The notes beneath the pieces were generated by a model, which had not been told where the DNA came from, did no database searches, and worked only from the letters and a program-made list of their open reading frames with translations. A stretch of DNA of 64,000 nt from CAJXVA01 sp963761755 (GTDB taxonomy: Bacteria; Myxococcota_A; Polyangia; Nannocystales; Nannocystaceae). How positions within the stretch are numbered: position 1 is the first letter of the stretch; every line of letters begins with the position of its first letter. The translations under genes were made by a program, and so were the position numbers. The stretch is taken from assembly GCA_963761755.1 (NCBI GenBank), contig CAVXIC010000008.1, positions 124,001-188,000 on the forward strand, given 5' to 3'. Positions 35,178 through 44,121 of this stretch are shown piece after piece.

Positions 35178-37262
35178 GTGCTCGCGCGACCGGTGCGCAG
35201 CGCCAAGACCGCCGTCGTCCGCGCCGCCGCGCCGGACCTGCTCAAGTCCGGGTGCGAACGTGTCGATGGAGACCTCGTGTCCCTGGCTGCTCCGCGAGTT
35301 CTCGAGCGAGTCCGCGTGCTCTTGCCCGCGAACATTCGAGACGGGGAGCCCGAGCAGGTTCGGCAGGCCACGATCCTCGTCCTGTTCTCGTTCGCCCTGG
35401 CGATGTGGGGACCCATCGAAGGCTCGGTGTTCTGGGCCGCCGGCCTGCCGCTGGGGGCCCTGGCCTGCGCGGTGGGCATCGGGACGATCCTGGCCAGCAT
35501 CGTGATCCTGCGGTGGACCGGTTCGGTCCGCATCGCCGGACACTGGCTCGCCGCGCAGATGTACTTCATCGTGCTGTTTTGCTCGCTGGAGGTCGGTGGT
35601 CTCAGCTCGTCCGCGGTCGCCTGGGATGCTGCGGTGCCCGTGTTCGCGACCATGGTCGCTGGGCGCCGGGCCGGGGTGGTGTGGCTGGGGCTGGTCGTGG
35701 TGCAGCTCTTGGGTCTGGGCGCCGCCGCCCACTGGGGTGTGTTGCCGCAATCCCTGCTCACCGACGCGACCCGCTCGATCTACGACTTCGTCGTCATGGC
35801 CGGCGCCGCCGCGTTGATGACGTCGTTGGCCTGGCTGTACGAGAACGAGAAGAACATCGCGCTGCGGGCGGTGGAGGTCGAGGCCGGTCGCGTCCGCGAG
35901 GCCCATGCGCAGAGCCAGCGAATCCTCGACAACATCCCGGCCGGCCTGGCGATGGTCGACGTGGGGGGCGTTTTGCAGTCGGTCCGCTCGGCCATCTCCG
36001 ACCGCTGGTTCGGCCCGCCGACCTCCGGGGCGCACCTGTGGGAGTGGCTCGGAGGCCGCGAGGACTTCTGCACCGCGCTCGAGCTGGGTTGGGACCAGCT
36101 CGCAGGTGGCATGCTGCCGGCCGATGTCGCGCTCGACCAGCTACCGGTCGAGCTGCGTCACGCCGACTCGACGTATCGGGTCGGTTACCACCCCCTGATG
36201 CGAGGCGACGAGCTCGATCGCGTGTTGGTCACGATCTCCGACGTCTCGGCCGAGCTCGCGGCCGCCCGGTCTCGCGTCGTGCACGACGACATGATGGCCC
36301 TGGTCACGCGATTCGGTCGGGACCCGCACGGGTGCCGTGAGTTCATCGCGGAGACCCAGGCATCCATCGCGGCGCTGCAGGAGACGCAGGACCTGATCGT
36401 GGTGCGCCGAATCGTCCACACGCTCAAGGGCAACAGCGCGACGTTCGGCATGCGAGGGTTCGCGCGGCGACTGCACGACTGCGAAGACCAGCTCGCCGAG
36501 GGGCTGCCGAGCACGTTGATCGACACCACCGTCGCCGGGTATTGGAGCGCGATCGGCCCGGTCGTGCAGCCGTTGGTGGGTGACCCCGAGATGGTGGACA
36601 TCTCGCGGGCGACGCTGCGGCGATGGACAGAGGCGCTGGCGCGGAAGGACTACGCGGCGGTGAGGAGGGAGCTGTCCTCGCGACTGACCGAACCGACGGG
36701 GCCGCGGCTGGAGCGCTTCGCGGTCGCCGCCGGCGAGCTGGCGCGCCGGCTCGACAAGGAACCACCGCACGTTTCGATCTCCGACGGCGGCGTGCGGGTC
36801 GATCCGCAGCAGTGGGCCCCCACGTGGGCTGGACTCACCCACCTCGTGCGCAACTGCGTCGACCACGGCATCGAAGCCGCCAACGATCGCGTCGCGGCGG
36901 GGAAGCCGGCGGCCGGGCAGATGGCGTTGACGACCTACAGCATCGATGACGCGGTCGTCGTGGAGGTTCGCGACGACGGTCGCGGAATCGACTGGGACCG
37001 GGTTCGCAGCGCAGCCGCGACGAAGGGGCTGCCTACGGCCACGCATGAGGACCTGGTCGACGCGTTGTTCGCCGACGGTCTGTCCACCCGCGAGACGGTC
37101 ACCGCGACCTCCGGCCGGGGCGTCGGGATGGCCTCGATCAAGAGCACCCTCGAGGCGCTCGGCGGCCGCATCGAGGTCGAGACGGGCGTGGGCAGCGGCA
37201 CGTTGTTTCGGTGCGTGGTGCCCGACGGGCACGGCGGCGCGCCCCGGTCGATGACCGCTTGA
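35178..37262 (+). CDS. Membrane CheA-like histidine kinase with internal HPt domain
   Basis: The frame from GTG 35178 gives up to 694 residues; GTG 35278 is an alternative start. Five or six membrane helices (residues 65-225) are followed by a coiled-coil, a PAS-like domain (RILDNIPAGLAMVD) and an HPt domain with phospho-acceptor His in IVHTLKGNSATFG. A CheA-type ATPase follows, with LTHLVRNCVDHGIE, VRDDGRGIDWDRV and GRGVGMASI. The C-terminus ends after the ATPase; no CheW-like or receiver domain is present, and no partner regulator is next to it. It probably phosphorylates its own HPt and passes the phosphate to a distant receiver. Confidence 0.85.
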   Translation: MLARPVRSAKTAVVRAAAPDLLKSGCERVDGDLVSLAAPRVLERVRVLLPANIRDGEPEQVRQATILVLFSFALAMWGPIEGSVFWAAGLPLGALACAVGIGTILASIVILRWTGSVRIAGHWLAAQMYFIVLFCSLEVGGLSSSAVAWDAAVPVFATMVAGRRAGVVWLGLVVVQLLGLGAAAHWGVLPQSLLTDATRSIYDFVVMAGAAALMTSLAWLYENEKNIALRAVEVEAGRVREAHAQSQRILDNIPAGLAMVDVGGVLQSVRSAISDRWFGPPTSGAHLWEWLGGREDFCTALELGWDQLAGGMLPADVALDQLPVELRHADSTYRVGYHPLMRGDELDRVLVTISDVSAELAAARSRVVHDDMMALVTRFGRDPHGCREFIAETQASIAALQETQDLIVVRRIVHTLKGNSATFGMRGFARRLHDCEDQLAEGLPSTLIDTTVAGYWSAIGPVVQPLVGDPEMVDISRATLRRWTEALARKDYAAVRRELSSRLTEPTGPRLERFAVAAGELARRLDKEPPHVSISDGGVRVDPQQWAPTWAGLTHLVRNCVDHGIEAANDRVAAGKPAAGQMALTTYSIDDAVVVEVRDDGRGIDWDRVRSAAATKGLPTATHEDLVDALFADGLSTRETVTATSGRGVGMASIKSTLEALGGRIEVETGVGSGTLFRCVVPDGHGGAPRSMTA

Positions 37263-37268
37263 AGCACC

Positions 37269-38168
37269 TCAGCCTTCGCAGAAGCCGACGGTGGCGTAGG
37301 CCGACAGCGGCGAGCCATAGCTGGTGCAGCTCTGCCCGGCGGGGCAGTCGGGGGCGGCGAGGTCGCAGACCTGCGCGCAGCACCGGTCTTCACACTGCGC
37401 TGCGTCGACGCAAAGGTGGCCTGGACCGCAGGCGGAGACCGTGTCGCCGCACGGCGCGTCGACCGGCTCGGACAGGGCCGTGTGGCACGCGAACCCAAAC
37501 CCCGCCGGAAGGCACGCTTGGCCGGTGCTGCAGGCGTCGTCCGCCAAGGGGTCACAGATCGCCCCGCAGACGCCGACGTCCAGGGCGGTGGGGACGGTGC
37601 ACAGCGTGCCGCTCGGACACGGGCCGGCGTTGCACAGCGCAGCGCAGACGCCCTCGTTGGTCTGCAGGCTGTCGTCGTTCGCCGCGGTGCACACGGCCCC
37701 CGGCTCGCAGTCGTCGACCCCCGAGGCGAAGGAGCCCTCGGCCGCACAGGGCTCGCCTGGGCTGCGCGCGTCGGGAGCGACCGGGACACAGCGCAGCGCG
37801 TTCCACAGCGATCCTCCGTCGTTGGCCCACGGAGCGCACTTGAGTCCGCGTCCGCAGTCTTGCTCGGAGAAGTCGCAGCTCGAGCCGTTGGGACCCGGAG
37901 GTGGTGGGCAGGTGAAGCCGCAGCTGCCGGTCGTCCCGTAGCCCTCGTCGGCACCCTCGGTCTCCGGTGGCGTCGCGCCGGTGCTCGACGTCGAGGCCTC
38001 GGCGGCGGTGGTTCCCGCGCTGGGGCCTGCCGTGGTTTGGGTGCTGCCGGGCCCCACGGGACCCTCGCCCGTCGAGCCCGTGGCGGTGCCGCTGGGGCCA
38101 CCGCTGGGATCGACGGCGGCCGTGCAGCCGCTCAGCACGAGCGCCCAGATCGCGAGGGACCGCATCAT
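37269..38168 (-). CDS. Cys-rich lipoprotein
   Basis: ATG 38168 gives 299 residues: a lipoprotein signal (MRSLAIWALVLSGC), a Gly/Ser/Thr/Pro linker of about 65 residues, then a domain with more than 20 cysteines in short spacings (CGFTCPPPP, CEDRCCAQVC). This layout is typical of myxobacterial surface lipoproteins of unknown role. The start overlaps the stop of the DUF2330 gene (ATGA), so both are made from one message and may act together on the cell surface. Confidence 0.8.
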   Translation of the reverse strand: MMRSLAIWALVLSGCTAAVDPSGGPSGTATGSTGEGPVGPGSTQTTAGPSAGTTAAEASTSSTGATPPETEGADEGYGTTGSCGFTCPPPPGPNGSSCDFSEQDCGRGLKCAPWANDGGSLWNALRCVPVAPDARSPGEPCAAEGSFASGVDDCEPGAVCTAANDDSLQTNEGVCAALCNAGPCPSGTLCTVPTALDVGVCGAICDPLADDACSTGQACLPAGFGFACHTALSEPVDAPCGDTVSACGPGHLCVDAAQCEDRCCAQVCDLAAPDCPAGQSCTSYGSPLSAYATVGFCEG

Positions 38169-39961
38169 CGTCGGCGCTTCCTGGCCGCGGCGAGGCCGAA
38201 TCCCAGAAGCGTGGCGAGCCAACTGCCGCCAGGGGCCCCCGTGCGGCAGCCCCCGTCGTCGTCGAGCGCCCCGGCGCTCGCGCCGGTCGATCCGCTGCCG
38301 GAGGTGGGGGCGCCGGTCGAGCCGGGAAGACCGGGATCGACGCCGCCTTCGGTCGAGCCCTCGCTGTCGCCGTCTCCGCCGGAGGTCGTCGTGTCGCCGT
38401 CACAATCCAGACTCGACTGGACAGCGAGGTTGTGCGCAGCCAAGGCGGCGTTGATCGCCGCGAGGTTGTCGATCTCCGCGGCAGGGGGGCCTGCGGGCTG
38501 GTATTGCTGAATCACCGCGGCGCTGGGCATGTCATCTCCCCACGCGGGCCAAGCCCCGTCGCCGCCCAGTCGCACAGTGGCGCCATCGGGCAGCACGACG
38601 CTGTCGCTGCAGCACGCGTCGGTGTTCCGCTGGGCCCCAAGGATGTTGGGATGCGGACCCAGTCCTTCGACCTCGGCGAACATCGGGTCCGAGGTCATCT
38701 CGGAGGGGGAGATCCGGCTGTAGAGGCGGGTGAGGTACGGCCAGGTATCGAGCAGGTCGACCGCGTGTGCCCTGGGGTCGCTGATGGTCTCGCGGTAGCG
38801 TTCGATGAACGCGTCCTCATCCCATGCGCTGAGATCGACGAGTCGCTCGTAGCAGCTCAGGCACGCGTACAGCACGTTGGGATCGATCCCCTCGGGCGCT
38901 GGAAAGAACTCTCGGAGCAGGAAGGGGACCAGCTCGTGCGTGTACGAGCAGCTGTCGGTGCAGACCACGAGCCCCTGGTCTTGGAGAATGGAGACCACGC
39001 TCAGCGGGTCCACGCCCACGAACGCGTCGGGGTCGAGCGCGGTGCTGGCCAAGGCGCTCGTGTCGACGACGCTGCTGCTTCCGGCGTACTCGGTGACGAA
39101 GGCGCGCCCACCGGCCTCGTCGAGCGCGCGCGAGACGAGGGCCGGGTACTCCGGAGACTGCTGCAGCCAGTCGAGTTGGAGCGTGTTGAGGCGGACATGC
39201 CGGTAGTTGGTCGGCAGCACCCGGGTCTCGCCGAGGAAGATCGCGCGGATGTCCATGTCCTCTTTGGCGGCCACCGCGGTGAGCCGAAGCGGAATGCACG
39301 GCTCGTCCCCTTCGTACCGAATCACGATCGGGTGGAGATCGTCGATGCCCGCCAGGTGGCGCAGCCGAAAGGCGACGAAGACCGAGCCCTCGTCGATGTA
39401 GGCGTCGAACAGGTCGGGGGCGAGCGGGTTGGGTGCGTAGCCGTTGTCGCCGAGCCACGCCATCATGCTCGCCGAGGTTCCCCCCTGCAGGATCACGTAC
39501 TCGAACGCGCCCGCGGTCGACAGCTCGATGATGTCCAGACCGGGATCGATCGAGGGGCTGCCGCCGTCGGGATCGGTGATGAAGCCGATGCCCGTCTGGC
39601 CGCCGGGGTCGCACGCGTTGGTCCCCGTGACGATGCCGTAGCTGGGGACGGTCGCGTTGCGGAGCGCGTCGATGAACGCCAGCGAGCCGACCTGGATGTC
39701 GGGGACGGCCGGCACCGGCACGATCCACGAGAACTGATCGGCGTCGCCGCCGTCGTAGTTGATCTGCACGTGGGCTTCGACGAAGCCGCCCCCCTGGACG
39801 AAGACGATCGTCTCGCCGGTCTGGTCGACCGGCATGCCCATGGGTCCCCCGCCGTCGCAGAACGTGCCGCCGCAGGCCGCCGCAAGGCTTGGGGCGGCGA
39901 TGTGCGCTACGAGCGCCAACGCCGGCGCGACGCAGAAGGCGGAGATGGCAAGGCGCGGCAT
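38165..39961 (-). CDS. DUF2330 protein with MYXO-CTERM-like sorting tail
   Basis: This 598-residue protein has a signal peptide (ALALVAHIAAPSLAAA). A DUF2330 domain opens with ACGGTFCDGGGPMGMPVDQ and contains the characteristic FSWIVPVPAVPDI. A Gly/Ser linker is followed by a C-terminal Cys, a hydrophobic helix (WLATLLGFGLAAA) and a final RKRRR. This tail matches the MYXO-CTERM surface-sorting signal. It is coupled to the Cys-rich lipoprotein downstream. The function of DUF2330 is unknown. Confidence 0.87.
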   Translation of the reverse strand: MPRLAISAFCVAPALALVAHIAAPSLAAACGGTFCDGGGPMGMPVDQTGETIVFVQGGGFVEAHVQINYDGGDADQFSWIVPVPAVPDIQVGSLAFIDALRNATVPSYGIVTGTNACDPGGQTGIGFITDPDGGSPSIDPGLDIIELSTAGAFEYVILQGGTSASMMAWLGDNGYAPNPLAPDLFDAYIDEGSVFVAFRLRHLAGIDDLHPIVIRYEGDEPCIPLRLTAVAAKEDMDIRAIFLGETRVLPTNYRHVRLNTLQLDWLQQSPEYPALVSRALDEAGGRAFVTEYAGSSSVVDTSALASTALDPDAFVGVDPLSVVSILQDQGLVVCTDSCSYTHELVPFLLREFFPAPEGIDPNVLYACLSCYERLVDLSAWDEDAFIERYRETISDPRAHAVDLLDTWPYLTRLYSRISPSEMTSDPMFAEVEGLGPHPNILGAQRNTDACCSDSVVLPDGATVRLGGDGAWPAWGDDMPSAAVIQQYQPAGPPAAEIDNLAAINAALAAHNLAVQSSLDCDGDTTTSGGDGDSEGSTEGGVDPGLPGSTGAPTSGSGSTGASAGALDDDGGCRTGAPGGSWLATLLGFGLAAARKRRR

Positions 39962-39971
39962 GAGTCAATCA

Positions 39972-39992
39972 AACATTAACCAACCTAATGTT
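39972..39992. promoter_or_regulatory. AT-rich inverted repeat, operator candidate
   Basis: AACATTA (39972-39978) and TAATGTT (39986-39992) are perfect inverted arms with a 7-base spacer, ten bases upstream of the DUF2330 start on the minus strand. The surrounding 50 bases are unusually AT-rich and contain TTGACA on the minus strand. It looks like a regulated promoter. Confidence 0.45.
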
Positions 39993-40040
39993 GTCAATGT
40001 TGGGTTTTGTGGTGCGACTGTTCGCCAGCGCCCAGACGAC

Positions 40041-40733
40041 TCAGGCGCCGATGACGGCTTCGATCGCCTTGCCGAGATCGGCGAAGTCCCCGGGCTCGAC
40101 CGCGGAGTACGTCACCTGGTTGCGTCCGTCGGAGAACATCACCGTCCGGCTCTTGGTGATGTTGTAGTAGTCCTCCCAAATCTCGTTCTTGCCGCCCTCC
40201 TCGGGTGCGGGCACGACGATGGGGAAGTCGATCCCCAGCTCGGCCTTGAGCGCCTTGGCCTTGGCCTTGGCCGCCTCGGCGTCCTTGGGTGTGACCGCCT
40301 TGCCGTCCTCGATGTCGGTGATGACCGCGAAGGCCTTGACCTTGTCTGCGCCGTACTTCTTGACGATGGCGTCGAGGTCCTTGAGGTCCTTGCGGAAGGC
40401 CTCGTCGTCGGCGCTGCCGACAGCCATCAGCTTGGGGTTGCTGCCGTAGCGGCAGACCTGACAGTACTCCTCGCCGTCCTCGCAGTTGAGGATCTGAAAG
40501 GCGCTGAGCTTGCCGCCGACGCCCAGTCCGCTGTCGGCCAGGACGCGGGTGTCCTTGGGCTCGGCCTCTTCGGGCTTGACCGCGTCGGGCTCGGCGTCGG
40601 GCTCGGCTTCGACCTTGGCTTCGGCCTTGGCCTGCTCGTCGTCCTTGGCACCGTCGGTCTTCGTGTCGGCGCCGCTTCCATCACAGGCCGGCAGCACGAG
40701 GGCAGCGGCCAACATCAGCGAGATCCTGCTCAT
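40041..40733 (-). CDS. Thioredoxin-like lipoprotein
   Basis: ATG 40733 gives 230 residues. A lipoprotein signal (ISLMLAAALVLPAC) is followed by a Lys/Ala/Glu/Asp-rich linker of about 50 residues and a domain with a CxxC pair (EYCQVCRYG), an alpha/beta pattern and a C-terminal TYSAVEPGDFADLGKA helix. This suggests a thioredoxin fold, perhaps acting in redox or cofactor handling outside the inner membrane. The family is not certain. It diverges from the TldD-like gene across a palindromic promoter region. Confidence 0.72.
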   Translation of the reverse strand: MSRISLMLAAALVLPACDGSGADTKTDGAKDDEQAKAEAKVEAEPDAEPDAVKPEEAEPKDTRVLADSGLGVGGKLSAFQILNCEDGEEYCQVCRYGSNPKLMAVGSADDEAFRKDLKDLDAIVKKYGADKVKAFAVITDIEDGKAVTPKDAEAAKAKAKALKAELGIDFPIVVPAPEEGGKNEIWEDYYNITKSRTVMFSDGRNQVTYSAVEPGDFADLGKAIEAVIGA

Positions 40734-40745
40734 GGGCGGCAGGAT

Positions 40746-40760
40746 GACCCGCTGCGGGTC
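40746..40760. promoter_or_regulatory. 15-base palindrome between divergent genes
   Basis: GACCCGC-T-GCGGGTC is perfect, and a second inverted repeat (GGTC-CACA-GACC, 40757-40768) overlaps it. It lies between the thioredoxin-like and TldD-like genes and may control both. Confidence 0.45.
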
Positions 40761-40787
40761 CACAGACCAGCGTCGCGGCTGTATAGT
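40759..40787 (+). promoter_or_regulatory. Promoter of the TldD-like gene
   Basis: TCCACA and TATAGT are spaced 17 bases apart, the best -35/-10 pair in the window. The TATAGT ends seven bases before ATG 40795, so the transcript would be leaderless. The -35 overlaps the palindrome. Confidence 0.45.
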
Positions 40788-40794
40788 CCGGCGC

Positions 40795-42432
40795 ATGTCG
40801 TCTTATCGGCGTGACTTCCTGACGCTCTCGGGGCTGGCGACGGCCTCGATGCTGCTTCCGGGGCGGGTGTGGGCGATGCCGACGGGGACTCGCATGCCGG
40901 CGCCGGGCTCGCCGCCGGCGACGGGCTCCGGCGGGGCAGGGGCGCTGGCCCGCAGCCGTGTCCCCGCCGACCTTCCCATCGCCAAGAAGGCCGTCGAGGC
41001 GGCGATCGCCGCGGGCGCCAGCTATGCGGACGCGCGGCTGGTGCTGTACCGGACCGAGTCGATCGGGGTCCGCGATGACCACGTGCAAAACGTCGGCCGC
41101 GAGGAGGACTACGGCATCGGGGTGCGGGTCATCGCCAACGGTGGCTGGGGGTTCGCTGCGGCGGGCCGGGTGGACGAGAAGACCGCGGTCGCGCTCGCCA
41201 AGACGGCCGTCGACGCGGCCAAGCGCAGCGGGGCGCTGCTCGAGTCGCTGGGACAGCCCGCCGTCGCGTGGGCCGACGCGCCGGTCGCAACCGGTACCTG
41301 GGTCGCGCCGTTCGAGACCGATCCCTTCGAGGTCTCGCTGGCGGACAAGGCGGGCCTGCTGGTCGACGCCGCGAAGGCCGTGCTGCGCACGCCGGGGATC
41401 GAGCACGCCTCGGCGGGCGTGACGATCGTCGGCGAAGACCGGGCCTTCGTCAGCAGCGAAGGTGCCCAGGTGCACCAGATCGCCTATCGCCTCGCGCCGT
41501 GGCTGTCGGCGTCGGCGGTCAGTCGCCGCCTGGGCCGCTTCGCGTCGCGCGACTTCGAGGTCGCGCCGATGCAGGCGGGGTGGGAGTACGTGGCGGGCCT
41601 CGACCTGCTCTCGGCCGCCCCCGACATCGGCCGCGACGCGCTGCGCAAGCTTCACGCCGCGCCCGCCCGGCCCGGCAAGCGCTCGGTCGTCCTGGCACCG
41701 AGCAACCTGTGGCTGACGATCCACGAGAGCATCGGGCACCCCTCCGAGCTCGACCGCGCGATGGGTCTGGAGGCCAACTACGCGGGCACGAGCTTCTTGA
41801 AGCCCGACGATGGCGGCTCGCGCAAGATCGCGGCGCCCGGCGTGTCCTTGGTGGCCGATCGGACCCAGCCCGGCGGGCTCGCCACGGTTGGGTGGGATGA
41901 CGACGGCGTGCAGTCGGGGCGGTGGGACATCGTTCGCGACGGGACCTTCGTGGGGTGGCAGACCACGCGCGACCAGGCGGCCTGGGCGGGAGACTCCCAA
42001 AGTCGCGGGTGCAGCTACGGGCAGCGCTACTCCGGGGTCGCGTTCCAGCGGATGCCCAACATCAGCCTGCAGCCCGGGCCCGAGGGCTTCACGACCGAGG
42101 ACCTGATCAACGACACCGAAGATGGGGTGCTGATCAGCGGTCGGGGAAGCTGGTCCATCGACCAGCAGCGCTACAACTTCCAGTTCTCGGGGCAGATGTT
42201 CTGGGAGATCAAGCGCGGACGCCTTACGCGACCGCTTCGCGACGTCGCGTATCAGGCCAACACGACCGACTTCTGGACGTCGTGCGACATGATCGGCGGC
42301 CAAGGCACCTACCGCCTCGGAGGCTCGTTCGGCGACGGCAAGGGGCAGCCGATGCAGCTCAACGCGGTCAGCCACGGGTGCCCCCCGGCCCGCTTCGAAG
42401 CCACCATCGTCAACACCGGAGGCGACAAATGA
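40795..42432 (+). CDS. tldD: TldD-like metalloprotease with Tat-type signal
   Basis: The 545-residue product starts MSSYRRDFLTLSG, a twin-arginine-like signal that ordinary cytoplasmic TldD lacks. A Pro/Gly segment follows and then a TldD domain with the zinc motif HESIGH near residue 306, VSLVADRTQP and SRGCSYGQR. TldD/TldE complexes degrade unfolded or modified peptides such as antibiotic precursors. The TldE-like gene follows with a 4-base overlap. If the signal works, this peptidase acts in the periplasm. Confidence 0.86.
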   Translation: MSSYRRDFLTLSGLATASMLLPGRVWAMPTGTRMPAPGSPPATGSGGAGALARSRVPADLPIAKKAVEAAIAAGASYADARLVLYRTESIGVRDDHVQNVGREEDYGIGVRVIANGGWGFAAAGRVDEKTAVALAKTAVDAAKRSGALLESLGQPAVAWADAPVATGTWVAPFETDPFEVSLADKAGLLVDAAKAVLRTPGIEHASAGVTIVGEDRAFVSSEGAQVHQIAYRLAPWLSASAVSRRLGRFASRDFEVAPMQAGWEYVAGLDLLSAAPDIGRDALRKLHAAPARPGKRSVVLAPSNLWLTIHESIGHPSELDRAMGLEANYAGTSFLKPDDGGSRKIAAPGVSLVADRTQPGGLATVGWDDDGVQSGRWDIVRDGTFVGWQTTRDQAAWAGDSQSRGCSYGQRYSGVAFQRMPNISLQPGPEGFTTEDLINDTEDGVLISGRGSWSIDQQRYNFQFSGQMFWEIKRGRLTRPLRDVAYQANTTDFWTSCDMIGGQGTYRLGGSFGDGKGQPMQLNAVSHGCPPARFEATIVNTGGDK

Positions 42433-43760
42433 GCCTGCGAAAGAACCAAGCCAAGTCGATCGTCACCCAAGCCCTCGGCCAGGCCTCGCTCGGCGACGTC
42501 CGCGTTTCGGTGCAGGCGCGTCGAGGTGGCAACCAGCGCTTCGGGGCGTCGATGCCCACCACCGGCGGCGACATCGAGACGCTGACCGTCGCGGTCACGG
42601 CAGTCACCCGGGATCGACGCACGGCCACCGCGAAGGGCAACGACACCTCCAAGGAGGGCCTGACTCGGCTCGTCCAGCAGGCCGAGGCGATGGCTGCGCT
42701 GACGCCGGTCGACCCCGAGCTCATGCCCCCGCGTGGAGAGACGCCCTACCTGTCCGCGGCTGCGTTCGACGGCAAGGTCGCGTCCATGAAGGCGTCGGCG
42801 CGGGTGCCGATCGTCGAAGCCGCGATCGAGGCCGGTACGAGCAAGGGCCTGCAGATGTCCGGCTACTTGGAGCACGAGGATCGGGCGGTCGCAGCGGGGG
42901 ATCGGGCAGGCCTGTTCGGCTACAGCCGCGAGACCCAGCTGCGGATGAGCACGACGGCCCGCACCCAGGACGGGACCGGGAGCGCGAAGGCAGCGCGGGT
43001 GGGCTTCGACCTCGGCACCGTGGATGGCGCCGCAATCGCAGCCCAGGCCGCGATGTGGTCCCTGCGCAGTCAGTCGCCGACCGACATCGAGCCCGGGGAC
43101 TACACCGTCGTCCTCGCGCCGCAGGCGGTGTCGGACCTGCTGGGCTTTCTCGTCGCAGAGATGTCCCACCGCCAGGCGGTGGAGGGACGCAGCTACTTCT
43201 CGGCCGGGGCCGGGGCGACCAAGATCGGCCAGACGCTCTTCGCACCGAGCGTGACGCTGACCTCCGACCCCACCGACCGCGACAACCCCGCTGCCGTCAT
43301 GGACATCGACGGTTCGCCGCAGCCGAAGGTGACGTGGATCGAGGGCGGCGTCCTTCGGGCGCTGCAGGCGGACCGGTTCTGGGCGGACAAGACCGGGGTC
43401 GCCGTGCGGCCGAATCCGTCCTCACTGCACCTGGCCGGTGGATCGCAGTCGCTCGACGAGCTGATCGCCGGCGTCGACAAGGGCATTCTCGTCAGTCGCT
43501 TCTGGTACAACCGGATGCTCGAGCCGCGCTCGATTCTCGCCACCGGGCTGACCCGTGACGGGACGTTTTGGATCGAGGGCGGAGCGATCGCGCGACCGGT
43601 GAAGAACCTGCGCTACAACGACAGCCCGCTGACGATGTTGGGGAAGGTCTCGGCGATGGGCAAGGCGGTGCGGGCCGGCATGACCATCGACCGCACCGCC
43701 GTCGTCCCCCCCATGGTGGTCGACGGCTTTCACTTCGGCAGCACCTCGGACGCGGTGTAG
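42429..43760 (+). CDS. TldE/PmbA-like partner protein
   Basis: ATG 42429 overlaps the TldD stop. The 443-residue product belongs to the TldD/PmbA family (YTVVLAPQAVSDLLGFL, VDKGILVSRFWYNRML, ARPVKNLRYNDSPL) but has no HExxxH motif, as expected for the non-catalytic TldE partner. It has no signal peptide, unlike its partner, so it either stays in the cytoplasm or would have to be exported together with the TldD-like protein. Confidence 0.86.
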   Translation: MSLRKNQAKSIVTQALGQASLGDVRVSVQARRGGNQRFGASMPTTGGDIETLTVAVTAVTRDRRTATAKGNDTSKEGLTRLVQQAEAMAALTPVDPELMPPRGETPYLSAAAFDGKVASMKASARVPIVEAAIEAGTSKGLQMSGYLEHEDRAVAAGDRAGLFGYSRETQLRMSTTARTQDGTGSAKAARVGFDLGTVDGAAIAAQAAMWSLRSQSPTDIEPGDYTVVLAPQAVSDLLGFLVAEMSHRQAVEGRSYFSAGAGATKIGQTLFAPSVTLTSDPTDRDNPAAVMDIDGSPQPKVTWIEGGVLRALQADRFWADKTGVAVRPNPSSLHLAGGSQSLDELIAGVDKGILVSRFWYNRMLEPRSILATGLTRDGTFWIEGGAIARPVKNLRYNDSPLTMLGKVSAMGKAVRAGMTIDRTAVVPPMVVDGFHFGSTSDAV

Positions 43761-43857
43761 GGCCAGGGCGGAGGCTGGCCCCGGTGGGCGCACCAAAGTG
43801 CATCGGGGCGGTCCAGCGGGCTCAAGGTACGCATGATCAGGACGATGGTGTCTTCGT

Positions 43858-44121
43858 ATGGAAACCGTCGCCCTCCTCGAATTCCCCGTCGTCACTCGCG
43901 TCGACGAGCCGGCTGCCAACGATCGCCCGATGGTCGGGACGCCGATCGCCCGACCGACCGAGCTGTCGATGTGGCATTTGTTCGAGGCGCTGCAGGACGC
44001 GGTCGATGAGTCCGGCGCCACGCCCTCGGAGTCCGACGCCCTGATCATGGCCGCGTACTTCGAGCTTCAGCAGTTCGTGGTGTCCGGTGCGGCCGAAGAC
44101 CGCTCCGACTGGGTCAGCTGA
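43858..44121 (+). CDS. Small hypothetical protein
   Basis: ATG 43858 opens an 87-residue frame with no recognised family; its middle (ELSMWHLFEALQDAVDES) would form an amphipathic helix. There is no signal peptide. Its last 55 bases overlap the 3' end of the convergent YihY gene, so only one of the two 3' ends may be fully coding. The existence of this gene is uncertain. Confidence 0.42.
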   Translation: METVALLEFPVVTRVDEPAANDRPMVGTPIARPTELSMWHLFEALQDAVDESGATPSESDALIMAAYFELQQFVVSGAAEDRSDWVS

